This document shows positions 60,659-64,000 of a stretch of 64,000 bases of DNA, piece by piece. Made by a program: the position numbers and the translations under genes. The DNA is taken from positions 141,793 to 205,792 of the forward strand of contig JAMZAV010002182.1 in NCBI GenBank assembly GCA_024449915.1, read 5' to 3'. A model generated the notes under the pieces. It searched no databases. It had not been told where the DNA came from and saw nothing but the letters and a program-made list of their open reading frames with translations. How positions within the stretch are numbered: the stretch's first letter is position 1; the number at the start of each line of letters is the position of its first letter. The stretch comes from Sweltsa coloradensis. Taxonomy: Eukaryota > Arthropoda > Insecta > Plecoptera > Chloroperlidae.

Positions 60659-61860
60659 CTTTTTAATTTATGTCTATAAAACCATCATAGCAGCGTCATA
60701 GTCGCCTACTATAAAACGAACGTTAAACATAAGGAGAAAGAGCAATATTAGAAATGATTTTGTTACCCCTCCCCCTTCACAAACTACCCCTGGTCATATG
60801 CTTCAATTCTGCAAGTTTTCTTAGTCCTTGTGCCAATGCTAAGTGTGTGTTCGCCTGTGGTCGAGCCCAGCCAGCATAGGCCACCTGCGATAGTGAGCGT
60901 GACTTGATTATCACATGTGGCATTGAAAGAGATATCACTATCATAGCTTTTGTAACTGGCTCAATTATCATTAATGCCAATCAATATTTCATTGCACGCC
61001 TCATAAACCATGCTCATAGGCTTAACAAACGCATTAGTGAGGGAAGGAAATATGTTATTGATCTTATCTACAGAACTAAGCTTGGACAATGTTTAGTCTT
61101 ATCTGAGGTACAGAAAATTCCCCTGCATAAAGTTGATTAGAAATTAATATTATACGCCGTCCGAAGTGGTTGGTCCAAAGGACGTGGGTTCGATCCATGC
61201 ATAAGGCATGTGTTTTTTTGTAGTCGTCCTCATATCACCACTTATCGTGTCGAATAGCCTTAGTGCATTAAAATAGACGTTAAGCAACAAAAATCATAAT
61301 TATTTAAGTTTCTGTATGCATAGATATATCAATTAGCAACAATCATTAAGAGCTTGTAAAATAGTTGGATCATATTCGACTACGACATTTTTCAATCCAG
61401 TTGAAGATTTAGAATAAGAATCTAGGTCGGGAACCTGGTAGTAACTAGTCTCATTAAATGATTTTGCCTTTGTTATAACTAGATCATTATTTGATTCAGA
61501 AGGCATCATGTGTTTTCTTCTTTTAATTATATGATAAATTGATATATTTCAAGTGAATGTAGTGACATATTAACGAATGCCCTTATTGTCAATTGAGCGT
61601 ATACTTGAAATTAGTATCATTACCTGCATGAATTCAGGATAATATTGATATAGAACAATCAAAGGAATATTCCAGATTAATTTACTAATCTCATTATAAA
61701 TTATTGTATGTTTTGGTCAAAGGAAATATGCCTTTCTACATTGAATTAGATCGTAAATCATTAGAATGATTCCACTTGTCCTGTCACATTCTTCAAATTG
61801 TTCGACTTTCAATGTCGATCCTTGCAGGATATTCTGAAAGAGAATCTGTTACCTCTAGTC

Positions 61861-61889
61861 ATTCCAAGGTGATCGGTGAGTATAAATAC
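61861..61889 (+). promoter_or_regulatory. TATA box region of gene 2
   Basis: ATTCCAAGGTGATCGG followed four bases later by TATAAATAC (61881-61889) resembles the gene 1 promoter block ATTCAAGGCGATTGG followed by the same TATA motif. The ATG is about 680 nt downstream, but nearly all the extra distance is a family-A repeat (61924-62496) and a SINE tail (about 62497-62546). Confidence 0.55.
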
Positions 61890-61923
61890 GAGCTGGTGAC
61901 TGAACGTCTGCATTATTAACTTA

Positions 61924-62496
61924 CTAGGAAAACGCTTAAGTCCCGCCGCGTTGATGGATGAGCTTTTTTGTAAGTTTTTAGTTTGCGTAGGACCACTTTT
62001 CCTTTGCAAGTGCTTTTTGAATGCATTTTAGGGGATTTGTTGCAAGTTTCTATTGTTAATTGTTATTATAAACCTAAAAAAAACTCATATTAAAACCTTT
62101 ATTTCTATGGATTCTGGCTAACTTTTTCAACTTTTTCTTTCAAAAGGTACTACATCACCATAACCTTAATGTCCATGTGAAATATGAACGTTGTAGCCCC
62201 ACCCGTTTGGTCAGAATCGGCCCAAATGTCACGAAAATATCGCACTAAAAATCGAAAAAAATCGTAAAAGTACGATATTCATGAGAAATATTTCTTCGAT
62301 TGTACCCAAAAACGTGGCAAGTCTAAGTTCAGAGAAAACGAAGGTCCCCTCCAATTTTCATCAAGATCGCATATGCCGTTTGCCCGGAATCGTGCGAACA
62401 AACAGACAGAAAAAAAAACAAACAAACAAACAAAAAACACCCAAGCTAAATTTTTTGGGGGGTCAGTGAAATTGAAGTCTTCGCTTCGCTCATCCA
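61924..62496 (-). mobile_element. Helitron-like repeat, family A, in the gene 2 leader
   Basis: Reverse copy of 573 bp, shorter than the others because it has a single internal unit. The CTAG end at 61924 lies 35 bp after the gene 2 TATA box, and the start lies about 70 bp before the gene 2 ATG. Confidence 0.8.
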
Positions 62497-62546
62497 ATTA
62501 AATAAAAAAATTAAAAATTGTATTTAGAGTCTACCCACTCAGTTAA
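62497..62546 (-). repeat. SINE S1 tail fragment in the gene 2 leader
   Basis: Only the tail and TATTTAGAGTCTACCCACTC remain. It abuts the family-A repeat and ends about 20 bp before the gene 2 ATG leader. Confidence 0.6.
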
Positions 62547-62567
62547 AGTCGCTGTCAACCAATCAGA

Positions 62568-62651
62568 ATGCGGCTCGTCCAGGCTCTACTGGGTCTCACT
62601 CTTGTTGCCTGGCTGGTTTGTGAGCCACAACATTATGGATTACAAAATTTA
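62568..62651 (+). CDS. Gene 2 first coding exon: signal peptide (partial gene)
   Basis: The ATG follows the leader GCTGTCAACCAATCAGA, which differs from the gene 1 leader by one inserted base. The 28 codons read MRLVQALLGLTLVAWLVC then EPQHYGLQNL, a classic signal peptide with a short basic start and long hydrophobic core. The exon stops at a perfect donor GTAAGT (62652-62657). Later exons were not found before 64000 and probably lie outside the window. The short signal exon, phase-0 ending, shared leader and shared TATA region argue that it is a divergent paralogue of gene 1. Mature function is unknown. Confidence 0.62.
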
Positions 62652-63334
62652 GTAAGTCTGGTCATTAAATAATTGTATTTATTTTCCCTTGCTCTTTATC
62701 TTTGGTGTGAAAAGACACTTTGATACTGCGAACTGTCGGAAATTCAATACGCATAATGTGAACAGCATCGGGAGAATGCAGAATAAACTATTGTTTTACC
62801 AAATAATAAAAAAGAACAAGATAAAAATCTACACATCATTTCACTTATTATTTAAATGCTAGAAAAGCTTAGAATAATAATCTATAGTCTGAACTATAAC
62901 AAATCCTTATCCTTGCTAAATAAAAAACTTTTCAATGATGTATGTATATATGTATATGTATAAAAGTCAGTATTTATCGTCTGGATTTATTTTAAGTCTA
63001 GAACCCAAGATGCTATATATTTGAGAACAATGGATGATTGTTGAAACTGAGCTTGGCAAGAGTAAAAGGCGCGCGCTCAAGTGTAGACGATTGCAGCTAA
63101 ACCGTTGGAAATATCAGCACCTTTCTATTGATATTTCCCCTGATTGCTGAGAATTAGCCTCAAAATTCATTGCGAGAGATAAGTCCAAAATGCGAAAATG
63201 TAAATACAAAACATGGATTTAAATTCAGGAAATTGTTAATTTAAATATAAAATATGTACGAATGTGCATCATAAAGCTAAATTTAACTAATAAATACAAT
63301 TCTATCTTATCTCACCGAACTATTTATCTTATCA

Positions 63335-63999
63335 CTAGGCCGCTTCGCGAACGCTTTTTTAGTCGCGCTGATGGGTGAGCTTTTTTATGTTTTTAGTATG
63401 CGTGGGGGGATCTCTTACTTCTTCAAGTTACAACGCAAAATCATTTTTGTTAAATAAGGATAATTTTTGTAAAGTAGTACTAATGCTCTGGTAATATCAA
63501 TTAATAGAATGTAAAATATCTGGAGGCCCGAAGACTAGCTTTTTGTACGCATTGTAGGTGATTGTTGTCAAGTTTCTATAGTTACTTATTATTTATTATT
63601 ATATATCTCAAATAATTCTTATTAAAACCGTTTTTTCTATGGATTCTGGCTAACATGTTCAATCTTTTCTTTCAAAAGGTACTAGATCGCCATAACCTTA
63701 ATATTCATGTAAAATATGAACGTTTAGATCCACCCGCTTCAGAATCGGCCCAAATGTCACGAACATATCGCACTAAAAATAGAAAAAAATCGTAAAAGTA
63801 CGATATTCATGAGAAATGTTTCTTTAATTGTACCCAAAAACGTGGCAGGTCTAAGTTCAGAGATTTCGAATGTCCCCTCCAATTTTCATCAAGATCGCAT
63901 GTGCCGTTGCCGTAGCGCAAACAGATAAACAATAAAAAAAAACGCCGTGCTAATTTTTGGAGGGTAGTGAAATTGAAGTCTTCGCTTTGCTCTCCAATC
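63335..63999 (-). mobile_element. Helitron-like repeat, family A variant
   Basis: Reverse copy with the GCGGCCTAG end (63335-63343) and an unusual segment near 63420-63540. It reaches the end of the window, and its GGAGAGC start is diverged. Confidence 0.7.
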
Positions 64000-64000
64000 A

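Overview
The window looks like repeat-rich animal, probably arthropod, nuclear DNA. It is AT-rich, has spliced genes with GT-AG introns and TATA promoters, and is dominated by transposable elements. A hemipteran insect is a guess from the repeat style, not something shown here. There is no bacterial-type gene organisation, no CRISPR array and no rRNA. Most open frames are transposon fragments or chance.

Host genes. Two small secreted-protein genes are supported. Gene 1 (minus strand, 40772-55754) has three exons that are all in phase: a signal-peptide exon, a 49-codon middle exon and a terminal exon, giving 125 residues, with a TATA box at 55819-55826. Gene 2 (plus strand) shows only its first exon (62568-62651), which also encodes a signal peptide and ends at a GTAAGT donor. 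The two share promoter sequence around the TATA box and an almost identical leader directly before the ATG, so they look like divergently arranged paralogues. In gene 2 a 573-bp interspersed element and a SINE tail lie between TATA box and ATG. A weaker possible terminal exon is at 23298-23374.

Layout. 1-2530: nothing assigned. 2531-7227: four copies of a Helitron-like interspersed repeat (family A), the first split by a 1.08-kb element with 223-bp inverted ends. 7478-11890: an old SINE, a long inverted repeat, a TTAA-flanked MITE and a tandem array. 12752-14700: a composite repeat interrupted by a 5'-truncated LINE. 15040-18650: a family-B repeat, a hAT-type MITE with a perfect 8-bp duplication, a LINE 3' end and an inverted-repeat element. 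20385-21290: microsatellites. 22879-25052: a long inverted repeat and a second copy of the TTAA MITE. 27260-29095: another TTAA MITE, a 154-bp-arm palindrome and a LINE 3' end. 30136-37928: a LINE split by a 5.1-kb Ty3/Gypsy retrotransposon with 168-bp LTRs (1 mismatch) and a GAAGA duplication, itself split by a tRNA-derived SINE. 38442-40263: a TTAA element and a long inverted repeat. 40656-55826: gene 1 with repeat-filled introns. 56333-61923: SINEs, a 14-bp tandem array, a hAT-type MITE carrying a SINE, and family A. 61881-62651: start of gene 2. 63335-64000: family A.

From about 42000 to 54950 repeat copies differ from their relatives mostly by homopolymer gains and losses, which suggests poorly polished long-read assembly. 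Frameshifts there should not be over-read.
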